From JAFDVL01 sp031409955 (GTDB lineage Bacteria; Acidobacteriota; Blastocatellia; RBC074), in NCBI GenBank assembly GCA_031409955.1, contig JANNYF010000120.1, positions 62,001 to 126,000 on the forward strand: DNA of 64,000 bases, read 5' to 3'. The translations under genes were made by a program, and so were the position numbers. Under the pieces are notes generated by a model, which saw nothing but the letters and a program-made list of their open reading frames with translations, ran no database searches and was not told the DNA's origin. Below are positions 51,601 through 60,430 of this stretch, piece by piece. Every line of letters starts with the position of its first letter. The first letter of the stretch is position 1.

Positions 51601-51911
51601 ACCCGCAAATATACCCGATTTTACCCGATTGTGTTGTAGGCAAAATCAGGTTGATTTGGCTGGCAGCTTTTACAGGCGAACTTCATTTGGATACAGATCA
51701 GGAAACCAATAACTCGCGGCGTGGCGGGGAAGTCAATTCGCGGGGGCGAGCCGGAACGTTTTGGCTGATATTGGTGTACATTTTTGCCGATCTGTTTGCC
51801 GATCCAAAAATCACGTTCGGGCTAATCAATAAAGACGAGAGTGTAGCAGGTTGGCTGAAGTTACAGCAGAGACGAAAATTGCCGATCTAATTGCCGATGA
51901 GGCGCGCCTCT
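51601..51911. other. intergenic region, boundary of the accessory block
   Basis: About 310 bases. A 98-codon ORF (51594-51890, plus) is present but has no ribosome binding site, family resemblance or codon character of a gene. Short repeats occur: CCGATT twice near 51615 and TTGCCGATC-type octamers near 51785 and 51880. I see nothing else. Confidence 0.4.
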
Positions 51912-52604
51912 TCACATAATCCCAAACGTGGCAAACGCTTCGCAGGCGCTCATGCCATCCTCAATCGCTTTTTGCACGAGCTTTTCGCCGCGTGCTTTTT
52001 CAATCGCGCGGGTGAAGGCTTCTTCTTCGGCTGCTTGCGGAATGACGATTACGCCGTCTATGTCCCCAAAAACAATATCGCCGGGACGGATGCGCACGCC
52101 TGCGATTTCGATGGGAAGGCGAAAGTCAATCACCTTGCCGCGTGGGCCTTGGTCTTGGGCGTAGCGACCGCTCGAAAACGTTGGAAAGCCGAGTTGCAAA
52201 ATCCCAAACGTGTCACGCGAATAACCGTCTACGACTGCGCCTGCTGCGCCGAGCTTCAACGCCCGCGTGCTCATCAGTTCGCCCCACAACGCATAGCGCG
52301 GCGAACCGCCCGTGCAAATGTAAATCTCGTTGGTTTGCAAATCGTCCAAGGCTTCGAGCATCAAGCCGAACGGTTTCGCCATTGCGGGATTGTTCGAGTT
52401 GGGTTCGGCTTCGGCGAACACGTCGGCTTCGAGCACTGGCATCGCGCGTCCGATGGCAACCATATCATTGCGCAAGGGCTGCAAATGCGGCGGCAGGAAT
52501 TGATGCAGCAATCCCATCTTGTCCATCACATCGCCGACGACAGCCGTGAATAGCTCGCGTTTGGCGAGGGCGAAAAGTTCTTCGTCAGAGTTCCAGAGTT
52601 TCAT
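51912..52604 (-). CDS. RraA-like / HMG aldolase family protein
   Basis: A 230-residue protein of the RraA-like fold. Family blocks are FTAVVGDVMDKMG near the N-terminus, GELMSTRALKLGAAGAVVDGYSRD (the glycine loop and Asp) and PGDIVFGDIDGVIVIP. Members are mostly divalent-metal aldolases or decarboxylases acting on 4-hydroxy-4-methyl-2-oxoglutarate or related keto acids, and only some inhibit RNase E. The catabolic neighbours favour the aldolase or lyase role. Confidence 0.85.
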   Translation of the reverse strand: MKLWNSDEELFALAKRELFTAVVGDVMDKMGLLHQFLPPHLQPLRNDMVAIGRAMPVLEADVFAEAEPNSNNPAMAKPFGLMLEALDDLQTNEIYICTGGSPRYALWGELMSTRALKLGAAGAVVDGYSRDTFGILQLGFPTFSSGRYAQDQGPRGKVIDFRLPIEIAGVRIRPGDIVFGDIDGVIVIPQAAEEEAFTRAIEKARGEKLVQKAIEDGMSACEAFATFGIM

Positions 52605-52631
52605 AGACAGTTGTCGGTTGTCAGTTGTCGG

Positions 52632-53843
52632 TTATTTGACGGCGGTCAGCATGATTTCGACTAAGCCATCGGCGTTGACTAAGTCAGTGACAACGGTTGC
52701 GCGCGCCGGGAAGTGTTTGCCGAATTGGGGGCGATATACTTCATTCATTGCGCCGAAATGTTTTGCGTCCGTGACGTAGACCAAGCCTTCGACGACGTGC
52801 TTCCACTCAAAGCCAGCGGCTTTCAAACCGCGTCCCAATGCGGCCAGCGTCCGCTCAGATTGCGCTTTTGCGTCACCACGATTGTCGGGTGTGCTGCCGA
52901 TCTTGCCGGAAAGATACAGCCGGTTCCCCACACGAATCGCCGCGCTAAAATTGGGATTTGACTGTTCCGGCTTGCCATCTTCACCCAATGGCACGATGGC
53001 CTGTCGGTCTTTGCTTTTGACCGCAATCATCGTGATTTCTACGGCGTATTGTGCATTCATCAACGCCGCTTTAACGGTGGCACGCGCGGGCGGGTCTTTT
53101 GGAAAGTAGGCGCGGTAGGCGGCGTTCATCTCTTGAAACTTCGCTACGTCGTTGACGTACACGCGCGAGCTGACGACATCGGCGTGCGTCATTCCGGCAG
53201 CTTGCAAAATCGCGCCCGCGTTGTCCATTACCTGTTTTGTTTGCGCCGTCATTTCGCCCGTGACTTGCGCGTTGGTTTTGTTATCGCGCGAAACCAGTCC
53301 GGCCAGAAACAACCTGTCGCCTGATTGAATGCCATAGCTGTAATTCGGACTCGGCTGCCAACCCGCAGGCAAAATAACTTTGCGTTCAGCGCCTTTGCGC
53401 AAGGCAACGAGCGAAATTTCGATCAGCGCATCGGGCAACACCAACCCCGCAACAATCGTCGTGCGCACGGGCGGGGCTTTTCGAGACGATGGCGGCCAGA
53501 AGCTGCGATAGACCTCATTCATCGCCTCGAAATCGCTCGCGTTTTTCAGATAGACGTGAACGGACGCCGCGCGGTCAAAACTAACGCCAGCGGCTTTCAA
53601 AACCTGCGCAATGTTTTCGAGCGTGCGGCGTGTCTGCGCTTGAATCGTGCCCGCGACGAGCTTGCCTTGTGCGTCGGTCGCCATCGTGCCAGACACGTAA
53701 ATCAAATCTCCAGCGCACACCGCCGGGCTGAACGGCAAGCCAAGATCAGGGCCAGCTTTGATGATTTGTTTGCTGCCTTGTTGAGTGGGAACAGTGAGCA
53801 ACAGCGAGAGCAAAAATGGAAACAGCAGTTTCAAAGAGAACAT
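52632..53843 (-). CDS. exported protein with three tandem RidA domains
   Basis: A 403-residue protein with a signal peptide (LKLLFPFLLSLLLTVPTQQ). Three RidA/YjgF domains of about 125 residues follow each other. Each has its own core: LIYVSGTMATD, LFLAGLVSRD, LYLSGKIGST; and its own Arg-containing closing strand with glutamate: PVRTTIVAGL...IEISLVA, PARATVKAAL...VEITMIA, PARATVVTDL...VEIMLTA. RidA proteins normally trimerise from single-domain chains with active sites at interfaces, so one chain here could build a whole trimer. Deaminase activity on imine/enamine intermediates is the family role. Periplasmic location is unusual. Confidence 0.87.
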   Translation of the reverse strand: MFSLKLLFPFLLSLLLTVPTQQGSKQIIKAGPDLGLPFSPAVCAGDLIYVSGTMATDAQGKLVAGTIQAQTRRTLENIAQVLKAAGVSFDRAASVHVYLKNASDFEAMNEVYRSFWPPSSRKAPPVRTTIVAGLVLPDALIEISLVALRKGAERKVILPAGWQPSPNYSYGIQSGDRLFLAGLVSRDNKTNAQVTGEMTAQTKQVMDNAGAILQAAGMTHADVVSSRVYVNDVAKFQEMNAAYRAYFPKDPPARATVKAALMNAQYAVEITMIAVKSKDRQAIVPLGEDGKPEQSNPNFSAAIRVGNRLYLSGKIGSTPDNRGDAKAQSERTLAALGRGLKAAGFEWKHVVEGLVYVTDAKHFGAMNEVYRPQFGKHFPARATVVTDLVNADGLVEIMLTAVK

Positions 53844-53882
53844 AGGAGCGCTCCAAGATAGAGAGAAGATTTTTTTCCTTGT

Positions 53883-56800
53883 TTATTCCTTCGTGATCGC
53901 TTCGTCCAGATTCAGTAGCACGCGCGACACGGCTGTCCACGCGGCGAATTGGGACATCGTGATTCCTTTCGGCAACGCGAACGGTTTGTTCGGATCATCG
54001 GTCGTGAAGTTCCAGGGATTCAATGCACCGCTCGTAAATCGCTCGTGCTGGTTGTGCAGCAAGCGCAGCAATTCAGTGGATTCTTGTGTCATTGGTTTTC
54101 TGGCCAACACGCGACGGAACGCGAATTCTAAGCGGGCAGCGTCGGGCGCGCCTGCTTCTTGCAAGGTCTTCCAGGCCAGCGCGCGCGCGGCTTCTAAAAA
54201 CAACGTTTCATTCAGTGTTGTCAGGGCTTGCAACGGCGTGTTGGATTGGGCGCGACGCACGCAGGAAACGTCTCCGTTCGGCGCATCAAACGTTTGCAGC
54301 ATGGGGTATGGCACGGAACGAAATCGGAAGGTATACAGCGCGCGGCGATAGCGATCTGCGCCCGTTTCAACTTTCCAGTTTTTTGCGCCGTAGCTCGCGG
54401 GCGGCAAATACAAAAACTCCGGCGAAGGCGGAAAGACACTGCGTCCACCAATTTTCGGATTGAGCAGACCGCTCGCAGACAAGGCAATATCGCGGACGAT
54501 TTCGCCTTCGACGCGTAGGCGTGGCGCACGCGCTAATAGGCGGTTGAGCGGGTCTTTTTCGAGCAGTTGCGGCGTGGCTTTTGAAGATTGCCGATAGGTT
54601 GCCGAGTTGACAATCAACCGGTGAACGTTCTTGAGCGACCAAAGCTTGGTGGTCGGTGGTCGGTGGTCAGAGGTCGGTTCCATCAACTCAACCGCCAGCC
54701 AATCCAGCAACTCAGGATGCGACGGCAGGTCGCTTTGCTTGCCCAAATCTTCGGAGGTCGCCACGAGGCCGGTGCCGAAATAGGCTTGCCATAAGCGATT
54801 GACGACGGCACGTGCGGTCGTGGGCGAATTGCGATCTACTAACCATTTCGCAAACGTCAGACGATTCGGCGTAGCATTCGCGGGCAAGGCATGCAAAAAC
54901 GCAGGAACGCCGGGGTCAATCTTTTTGTCCGGGCGCAGAAAGTCGCCGCGTTTGAGCGTGAACGTGTCGCGCATCTCGGCGCGTTCGTCCATCACCAATT
55001 GTGTTGTGCCTGCGGGGTACTGTTTCCAGAGCGCGGTGATTTGTTGATTGTACGGCGCAAAGTCAGGAACCGTGGTGCGCCAGTGACTGAACACCGCGTC
55101 AACTTGAGCTTTGGTGCGTCGCTCGCGCGGAATGGAGAAAACTTCGCGGACGTTAGTCGGCAGCGGATCGGCGGTTGCATTCGGCGCTGTCGTCATTGAC
55201 AGGCGAAAGCGTCCGATGCCTTGTTGTTCGTTGTCATTGTTGTTCGTGCCGCCGTGCCGCTGGCTTAGGTAAAAGCTCAGAATCGTGCCGTCTTTATTGA
55301 TGATGGGAGCTTCGAGATTGAAGACCGCTTTGCGGGGTTGATTGCGCAATCCTGGCCCAACGTCAATGCTCCATCCGGTTTCTTCTTTGCCATCCATTGC
55401 AAATTCAATCGGGCCAGACACGCGCCGTTTGCCACTTTTGTCGTTGAACTTTAGTTCGAGTTCGGTTTCGGGCGGGTTCACATCAGAGGAAGCTTTGGCG
55501 AATTTGAGCTTGGTTGTTTTATTCGGATCACTGACGGGCGCGGATTCAACTTCAAATTCGGTCAGCGCACAAACGCCTTTGTATGAGCGCCCCGGGCCGC
55601 CGAACGGCAGGTTCGGATCGGTCAATAACTCCAACCGAAAGGCGGCAATATTTGGCTCGTTTGTCTTCAGAGCTAATTTCACGCGATGCTTGGCGGGCGC
55701 GTAACCGCCGATCAAAAATGAGCCATCTTTTTGCGGCGCATAGCGCGCGCCGTCAGTCGAAATATCAATGACTTCAGGCTGAATGACTTGCCATTCAACC
55801 GCGTCGTTTTTGACACGATCTTCCCACGCGTTCATGTTTGCCAGCCAGTCGGGCTTGATCTCTTGTAGCTTGGCTTCGAGTTCGCGCGTCTGCGACAAAA
55901 TGTTCGCGCGTTGCAGTTGCTCTTCGGGCGTGTAGGCCGCCATTGCGCCTTCATACGAGTTGTTCAGGAACGCGAACATCCGGTAATACTCATCCTGCTT
56001 GAGCGGATCGAACTTGTGATTGTGGCATTGGGCGCAATTGACCGTGAGGCCGAGGATGCCTTTGCCGATGGCATCCATCCGATCAAACATCGCTTCCATC
56101 CGAAATTGTTCCGGCTCCACGCCACCTTCTTCGTTAATCATCGAATTGCGCAGAAAGCCCGTCGCTACGCGCTGTTCCTGCGTTGGGTTTGGCAATACAT
56201 CGCCTGCGATTTGCTCAATGATGAATTGATCGTAAGGCAAATCCCGATTCAGCGCATTGATGACCCAGTCCCGATAAAACCAGACCTGGCGCGGCTTGTC
56301 TTTTTCAAAGCCATCGGAATCGGCATAGCGCGCCGCGTCGAGCCAATGCCGCCCCCATTTTTCGCCGTAATGCGGCGAGGCCAACAAACGTTCGACTTGT
56401 TTTTCATAAGCCTTCGGCGAAGTGTCTTTGAGAAATGCGTCCACGTCTCCGGGCGTTGGCGGCAAGCCAAGCAAATCCAGACTCAAACGGCGCAGCAGCG
56501 TGATTTTATCGGCCTCCGGTGAAGGTGCGAGGTTTTCTTGTTCGAGTTTCGCAAGGATGAAATTGTCTATCGGATTACGAACCCAGGCCTTATTTTTGAC
56601 GCCGGGAATAGCGGGGCGAATCGGTGCAATGTAGGCCCAATGTTTCTTGACACCACCTTCGACTGACGCAGTGTCCGGCCAATTCGCGCCTTCGTCAATC
56701 CAACGTTTGAGGAGTTCAATCTGAGCGACACTCAACGCTTCGCGCCCCAATGGCATGCGCTTTTCGGCGTTTGCGCCTAGCACGCGATGCACGAGCCGCG

Positions 56801-57032
56801 AGCCGTTGCTGTTGCCGGGAACAATGAGTTTGAGCGTCAGCGTTTTGCTGTCCAGTCGCAAATCCGCTTTCGGCTTTTCACCAAAATGACACGGCGTACA
56901 CGACGCTTGGAAAATCGGTTGAATGTCACGCACGAAATCTACTTTGGTTTGGCTTGACGCGACGAACAACGGAATCAACGCCAAACTGAAGAGCAGGATT
57001 ATAGCGGATTGCAAAATAGGCTGCATTTTCAT
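53883..57032 (-). CDS. PSD1 (DUF1549/DUF1553) protein with planctomycete-type cytochrome c domain
   Basis: A 1049-residue exported protein. ATG 57032 starts a signal peptide (LQSAIILLFSLALIPLFVASS); the ORF extends farther up through a repeat that is unlikely to be coded. A PSCyt1 domain follows with heme site CTPCHF. DUF1549 is seen at PIDNFILAKLEQENLAPSPEA and GRHWLDAARYADSDGFEKD, a second CXXCH in NCAQCHNHKFDPL, a beta-sandwich-like middle, and DUF1553 at the end (NSPTTARAVVNRLWQAYFG, RRAQSNTPLQALTTLNE). These proteins are abundant in Planctomycetes and Acidobacteriota; their chemistry is unproven, probably an oxidative step in polysaccharide use. Confidence 0.88.
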   Translation of the reverse strand: MKMQPILQSAIILLFSLALIPLFVASSQTKVDFVRDIQPIFQASCTPCHFGEKPKADLRLDSKTLTLKLIVPGNSNGSRLVHRVLGANAEKRMPLGREALSVAQIELLKRWIDEGANWPDTASVEGGVKKHWAYIAPIRPAIPGVKNKAWVRNPIDNFILAKLEQENLAPSPEADKITLLRRLSLDLLGLPPTPGDVDAFLKDTSPKAYEKQVERLLASPHYGEKWGRHWLDAARYADSDGFEKDKPRQVWFYRDWVINALNRDLPYDQFIIEQIAGDVLPNPTQEQRVATGFLRNSMINEEGGVEPEQFRMEAMFDRMDAIGKGILGLTVNCAQCHNHKFDPLKQDEYYRMFAFLNNSYEGAMAAYTPEEQLQRANILSQTRELEAKLQEIKPDWLANMNAWEDRVKNDAVEWQVIQPEVIDISTDGARYAPQKDGSFLIGGYAPAKHRVKLALKTNEPNIAAFRLELLTDPNLPFGGPGRSYKGVCALTEFEVESAPVSDPNKTTKLKFAKASSDVNPPETELELKFNDKSGKRRVSGPIEFAMDGKEETGWSIDVGPGLRNQPRKAVFNLEAPIINKDGTILSFYLSQRHGGTNNNDNEQQGIGRFRLSMTTAPNATADPLPTNVREVFSIPRERRTKAQVDAVFSHWRTTVPDFAPYNQQITALWKQYPAGTTQLVMDERAEMRDTFTLKRGDFLRPDKKIDPGVPAFLHALPANATPNRLTFAKWLVDRNSPTTARAVVNRLWQAYFGTGLVATSEDLGKQSDLPSHPELLDWLAVELMEPTSDHRPPTTKLWSLKNVHRLIVNSATYRQSSKATPQLLEKDPLNRLLARAPRLRVEGEIVRDIALSASGLLNPKIGGRSVFPPSPEFLYLPPASYGAKNWKVETGADRYRRALYTFRFRSVPYPMLQTFDAPNGDVSCVRRAQSNTPLQALTTLNETLFLEAARALAWKTLQEAGAPDAARLEFAFRRVLARKPMTQESTELLRLLHNQHERFTSGALNPWNFTTDDPNKPFALPKGITMSQFAAWTAVSRVLLNLDEAITKE

Positions 57033-57041
57033 AGGAATTTT

Positions 57042-57144
57042 GCCGCGAATGAACGCGAATGAACGCGAAGAGAAACCTCCAAAGCAGTTACTTTGCACGC
57101 GGTTAGCCCCAAATAATTCGTGCAAATTTGCGCTCATTCGCGGC
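57042..57144. repeat. dispersed inverted repeat, copy B
   Basis: GCCGCGAATGAACGCGAAT (57042-57060) pairs with 57126-57144 over 19 positions with two mismatches. It shares GCCGCGAAT, CGCGAAT and AATAATTCG with copy A at 25416-25534, so both belong to one family. It lies between the Gfo/Idh gene and the PSD1 gene. A direct repeat GCGAATGAAC occurs within the left arm. Confidence 0.7.
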
Positions 57145-57150
57145 TTGCTT

Positions 57151-58464
57151 TTATACCGTCAATTTATAGGGCTTGCGATATTCACGCGACACATACTTGT
57201 TTGCGGCAGGATCGTTCTCGACTTTTTCAGTCTGCTTGTTCCAAGCGATGCGGCGACCCGAACGCAGTGCCACATTGCCCAGCAAAGCGGTGGAGGTCGA
57301 ACGATGCCCGATTTCAATATCGCAAATGGGTTGCTGGCGCGACTTCATACAGTCGAGAAAATTGCGAGCGTGAGCAGTGCCTTGATTGTTGGTATTTTTG
57401 ACCTTCTGCGCTTCCATGCGTGGTTGCGGTTGATTGTTGACGCGACGCATTTCGGGAAAGATTTCAAAATATTCGCGGTTAATGAACATCGTGCCTTCGG
57501 TGCCATGAAATGTCATGCCGTAGCCTGAGCCGTTTATGATTTGCCCATTGCACTCGCGGTTTTCATACGTGCAAATAAAGCCGGGATATTCGTACGTCAC
57601 CATCAAAGTGTCGGGCGTTTCTCGGTTGTCTTTGAGTGAATATTTGCCGCCTAGTGCAGTCACTGCCTGTGGCGCGTCCACGTTCATCACCATCTGCACG
57701 ATGTCTAAATGATGCACACCCCAATCGGTCATCATTCCACCCGCATAATCCCAGAACCAGCGGAATTTTGAATAGCCCTGCGTATAAATACCCCAGCGAT
57801 TTTCATTGAACGGACGCATCGGCGCGGGGCCGAGCCACATGTCCCAATCCAATCCAGCAGGCGGATTGCTGTCGGGTGGATTGCCAATTCCATCCGGCGT
57901 TTGGTTGCCGAAATTCCACGTTCGCACGAAGGTGACTTTGCCGAGCGCGCCGCTTTGCACCAGCTTGGCGGCTTGTTGATAGTGATCGCCGGAGCGTTGT
58001 TGTGTGCCGACCTGTACGACGCGATTGTATTTACGCGCCGCTTGCACCATCGCGCGTCCTTCGGTGATTGAAGTGGAAATGGGTTTCTCGACGTAAACGT
58101 CTTTGCCCGCTTTGCACGCATCAATCGAATGCAGCGCGTGCCAATGATCGGGCGAGCCAATAATCACGGCGTCAATGTCTTTGCGGTCGAGAATTTTACG
58201 ATAGTCTTTATACGTTTCGGCCTCGGTTGCGCGTTTTTTTATTTCCGCAATTTGGGGTTCATATACATCACATACCGCGACGACCTGAACTTCGGGATGA
58301 CGCATGAAGCTGCCCATATCGCCGCGCCCTTGTCTGCCGCAACCGATGACGCCGATGCGCACGCGATCATTCGCGCCCAACACGCTGGCGCTTGCCATCG
58401 TGATGCCTGTGCCTGCGACTAGGCCTTGTTTCATGAAATCTCTGCGTTGAATGTTCTCGGTCAT
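57151..58464 (-). CDS. Tat-exported Gfo/Idh/MocA family oxidoreductase
   Basis: A 437-residue protein with CAGGAGG upstream of ATG 58464. A Tat signal (QRRDFMKQGLVAGTGITMASA) leads into the Rossmann domain (IGVIGCGRQGRGD, VVAVCDVYE), the family block VEKPISTSITEG, and the C-terminal domain (HARNFLDCMKSRQQPICDIE, STSTALLGNVALRSGR). It is distantly related to the other Gfo/Idh gene at 42.6 kb. It is the first gene of a minus-strand run with the PSD1, RidA and RraA-like genes. Confidence 0.88.
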   Translation of the reverse strand: MTENIQRRDFMKQGLVAGTGITMASASVLGANDRVRIGVIGCGRQGRGDMGSFMRHPEVQVVAVCDVYEPQIAEIKKRATEAETYKDYRKILDRKDIDAVIIGSPDHWHALHSIDACKAGKDVYVEKPISTSITEGRAMVQAARKYNRVVQVGTQQRSGDHYQQAAKLVQSGALGKVTFVRTWNFGNQTPDGIGNPPDSNPPAGLDWDMWLGPAPMRPFNENRWGIYTQGYSKFRWFWDYAGGMMTDWGVHHLDIVQMVMNVDAPQAVTALGGKYSLKDNRETPDTLMVTYEYPGFICTYENRECNGQIINGSGYGMTFHGTEGTMFINREYFEIFPEMRRVNNQPQPRMEAQKVKNTNNQGTAHARNFLDCMKSRQQPICDIEIGHRSTSTALLGNVALRSGRRIAWNKQTEKVENDPAANKYVSREYRKPYKLTV

Positions 58465-58662
58465 GTTTTCCTCCTGAAGATTGCGATGTTGTGCAAACCG
58501 TTAGTTTGCGGCGGTACTCAACTCGTCTGTCGCAGAGAAACCAGCGACTCCCTGAACAGATTTAGTTCCCAATGAAGTTTTTGCTAACGGGACAACGCAA
58601 ACGGACAGTTCGCGCAACACTAACTTTTCGGATTATCCATCAACCACTAGCTTTCTACAAAG

Positions 58663-58690
58663 TTGACTCGCATATTGTTTCTACCATAGA
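58663..58690 (+). promoter_or_regulatory. possible promoter upstream of mdh
   Basis: TTGACT at 58663-58668, a 16-base spacer, and CATAGA (58685-58690). The -35 box is good and the -10 box poor. It lies about 55 bases before the mdh start codon. Confidence 0.3.
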
Positions 58691-58743
58691 CTGCGCGGTC
58701 TGCTGATTCATCAAAATTCATTCTTACAGAAAGGGAGAGCAAC

Positions 58744-59673
58744 ATGGCTCGAAAGAAAGTTACAGTCGTTGGCGCAGGAAATGTCGGGGCCACGACCGCG
58801 CATCGTTTGGCGGACAAAGAACTCTGCGATGTCGTCCTGGTGGACATCATCGAAGGTATGCCGCAAGGCAAGGCGTTAGACCTGGCGGAATCGGGGCCGG
58901 TCGAAGGCTACGATTGCAAATTGGTCGGGACGAACGGCTATCGGGAAACCGCGAATTCCGACATCGTCGTCATCACGTCCGGCATCGCGCGCAAGCCCGG
59001 TATGAGTCGCGATGACCTACTCAACACCAATGCCGGCATCGTCGGCAGCGTGACCCAGGAGATCGTCAAGCATTCGCCAAATTGCATCATCATCGTCGTC
59101 TCGAATCCGCTGGATGCAATGTCACAGGTCGCCTTCAAGAAATCGGGCTTTCCGAAAAATCGCGTGATCGGCATGGCAGGCGTGTTAGATTCGGCGCGGA
59201 TGCGCACGTTCCTGGCGGAAGCGCTGAATGTTTCGGTCGAAAATGTCACAGCGTTTGTGTTGGGCGGACACGGCGACACGATGGTGCCGTTGCCGCGCTA
59301 TTCGACTTGCGCAGGCATTCCGGTGACGGAGTTGTTGCCGAAAGAAGTCATTGATCAAATCGTGACGCGCACGGCGAATGGCGGCGCGGAAATCGTGAGC
59401 TTGCTCAAGACGGGTTCAGCGTACTATGCGCCTTCTGCCGCGACGGTTGAAATGGTCGAAGCGATTCTCAAAGACAAGAAGAAAATCCTGCCTTGCGCCG
59501 CTTACCTTGAAGGCGAATACGGCATCAACGGTTTGTACGTTGGTGTTCCGGTCAAGCTCGGTGCCAATGGCATTGAGGAAATCATTCAGATCAACTTGAC
59601 CACAGATGAGCGTGCTGCGCTGCAAAAATCGGCGGGCGCGGTGCAGGAATTGGTTACGGTGCTTGGAGTGTAA
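58744..59673 (+). CDS. mdh: malate dehydrogenase
   Basis: A 309-residue NAD-dependent LDH-like malate dehydrogenase interconverting malate and oxaloacetate in the TCA cycle. The NAD fold is VTVVGAGNVGATTAH with VLVDIIEGMPQGKALDL. The substrate-site arginine lies in ARKPGMSRDDLL, the catalytic Asp/His pair in AGVLDSARMRTFLA and GGHGDTMVPL. The GMPQGKALD block points to malate rather than lactate specificity. AAAGGGAG precedes the start. It is followed by a strong terminator. Confidence 0.96.
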   Translation: MARKKVTVVGAGNVGATTAHRLADKELCDVVLVDIIEGMPQGKALDLAESGPVEGYDCKLVGTNGYRETANSDIVVITSGIARKPGMSRDDLLNTNAGIVGSVTQEIVKHSPNCIIIVVSNPLDAMSQVAFKKSGFPKNRVIGMAGVLDSARMRTFLAEALNVSVENVTAFVLGGHGDTMVPLPRYSTCAGIPVTELLPKEVIDQIVTRTANGGAEIVSLLKTGSAYYAPSAATVEMVEAILKDKKKILPCAAYLEGEYGINGLYVGVPVKLGANGIEEIIQINLTTDERAALQKSAGAVQELVTVLGV

Positions 59674-59714
59674 ATCAACTTTCTTCCCAGCACCAATCTG
59701 TGGTAGCTTTTTCA

Positions 59715-59777
59715 GACTGCCGCAGCTTCGCTACTGATGACAGTAAGGTGGAAGCTTGCGGCAGTCACATTTTTTTT
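59715..59777 (+). terminator. intrinsic terminator after mdh
   Basis: GACTGCCGCAGCTTC (59715-59729) pairs with GAAGCTTGCGGCAGTC (59751-59766), 15 bp with one extra base on the right arm, followed by eight T residues (59770-59777). This is the clearest intrinsic terminator in the window. Confidence 0.85.
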
Positions 59778-59857
59778 AGTTGTTCGATTGATCGTTAGGA
59801 TTTCAGATTTGAGATGCGGGATTTGAGATCAATTCATGCCCTGGAAGGAAAACCATT

Positions 59858-60340
59858 GTGAGTGAAGCAGTAGAATTAACCGGAAAAGAAAAGATCGTGG
59901 CCGAGTTGAAGGCGCTCGAATACGAGTTTTCAGTGGAACTGCCGCGCATGTTGCGGACGGCGGTAGCACACGGCGATTTGTCCGAAAACTCCGAATACAA
60001 GATGGCGCGCGAACGACAGGATTACGTGCGCGCCCGCGTCCGGCAATTGCAGCAACAGCTTGCCAATCTCTCCAGCATTGATATTAGCAAGCTGCCGCGT
60101 GATCGCGCTTCCTATGGTTCGACGGTTGTCCTCAAAGACATTGATCGCGGCACCGAAGTGACCTATCGGCTCGTCACGCCGGAAGAATCGGATTTTGAAA
60201 AGAATCTCATTTCAACTTCGTCACCAATTGGCAAGAGCTTGCTCAACAAAGAAGAAGGCGATGAAGTCAAAGTTCAAACGCCGAATGGCGTGCGCGAGTT
60301 TGAACTCATCAAGCTGACAACGATTCACGACGAGGCGTGA
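59858..60340 (+). CDS. greA: transcription elongation factor GreA
   Basis: A 160-residue factor that rescues backtracked RNA polymerase by stimulating transcript cleavage. The N-terminal coiled coil has GDLSENSEYKMARERQ, with the acidic tip residues in the expected place. The C-terminal FKBP-like domain has SPIGKSLLNKEEGDEV and VQTPNGVREFELI. The start codon is GTG with AAGGAA 7 bases upstream; no in-frame ATG lies nearby upstream. Confidence 0.95.
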   Translation: MSEAVELTGKEKIVAELKALEYEFSVELPRMLRTAVAHGDLSENSEYKMARERQDYVRARVRQLQQQLANLSSIDISKLPRDRASYGSTVVLKDIDRGTEVTYRLVTPEESDFEKNLISTSSPIGKSLLNKEEGDEVKVQTPNGVREFELIKLTTIHDEA

Positions 60341-60430
60341 AACCGGCTGCCCGCGTTTGACTCTCGGCGTTGCGGCAAATAGACTGCTGGCGTTGGGGTT
60401 GTCGAAAAATTAACAGGTCAGGATTCAGGT

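Noticed and set aside
51594..51890. 98-codon plus-strand ORF between the Fic remnant and the RraA-like gene
   Set aside because: No ribosome binding site, no family resemblance, and it overlaps the start of the Fic remnant.
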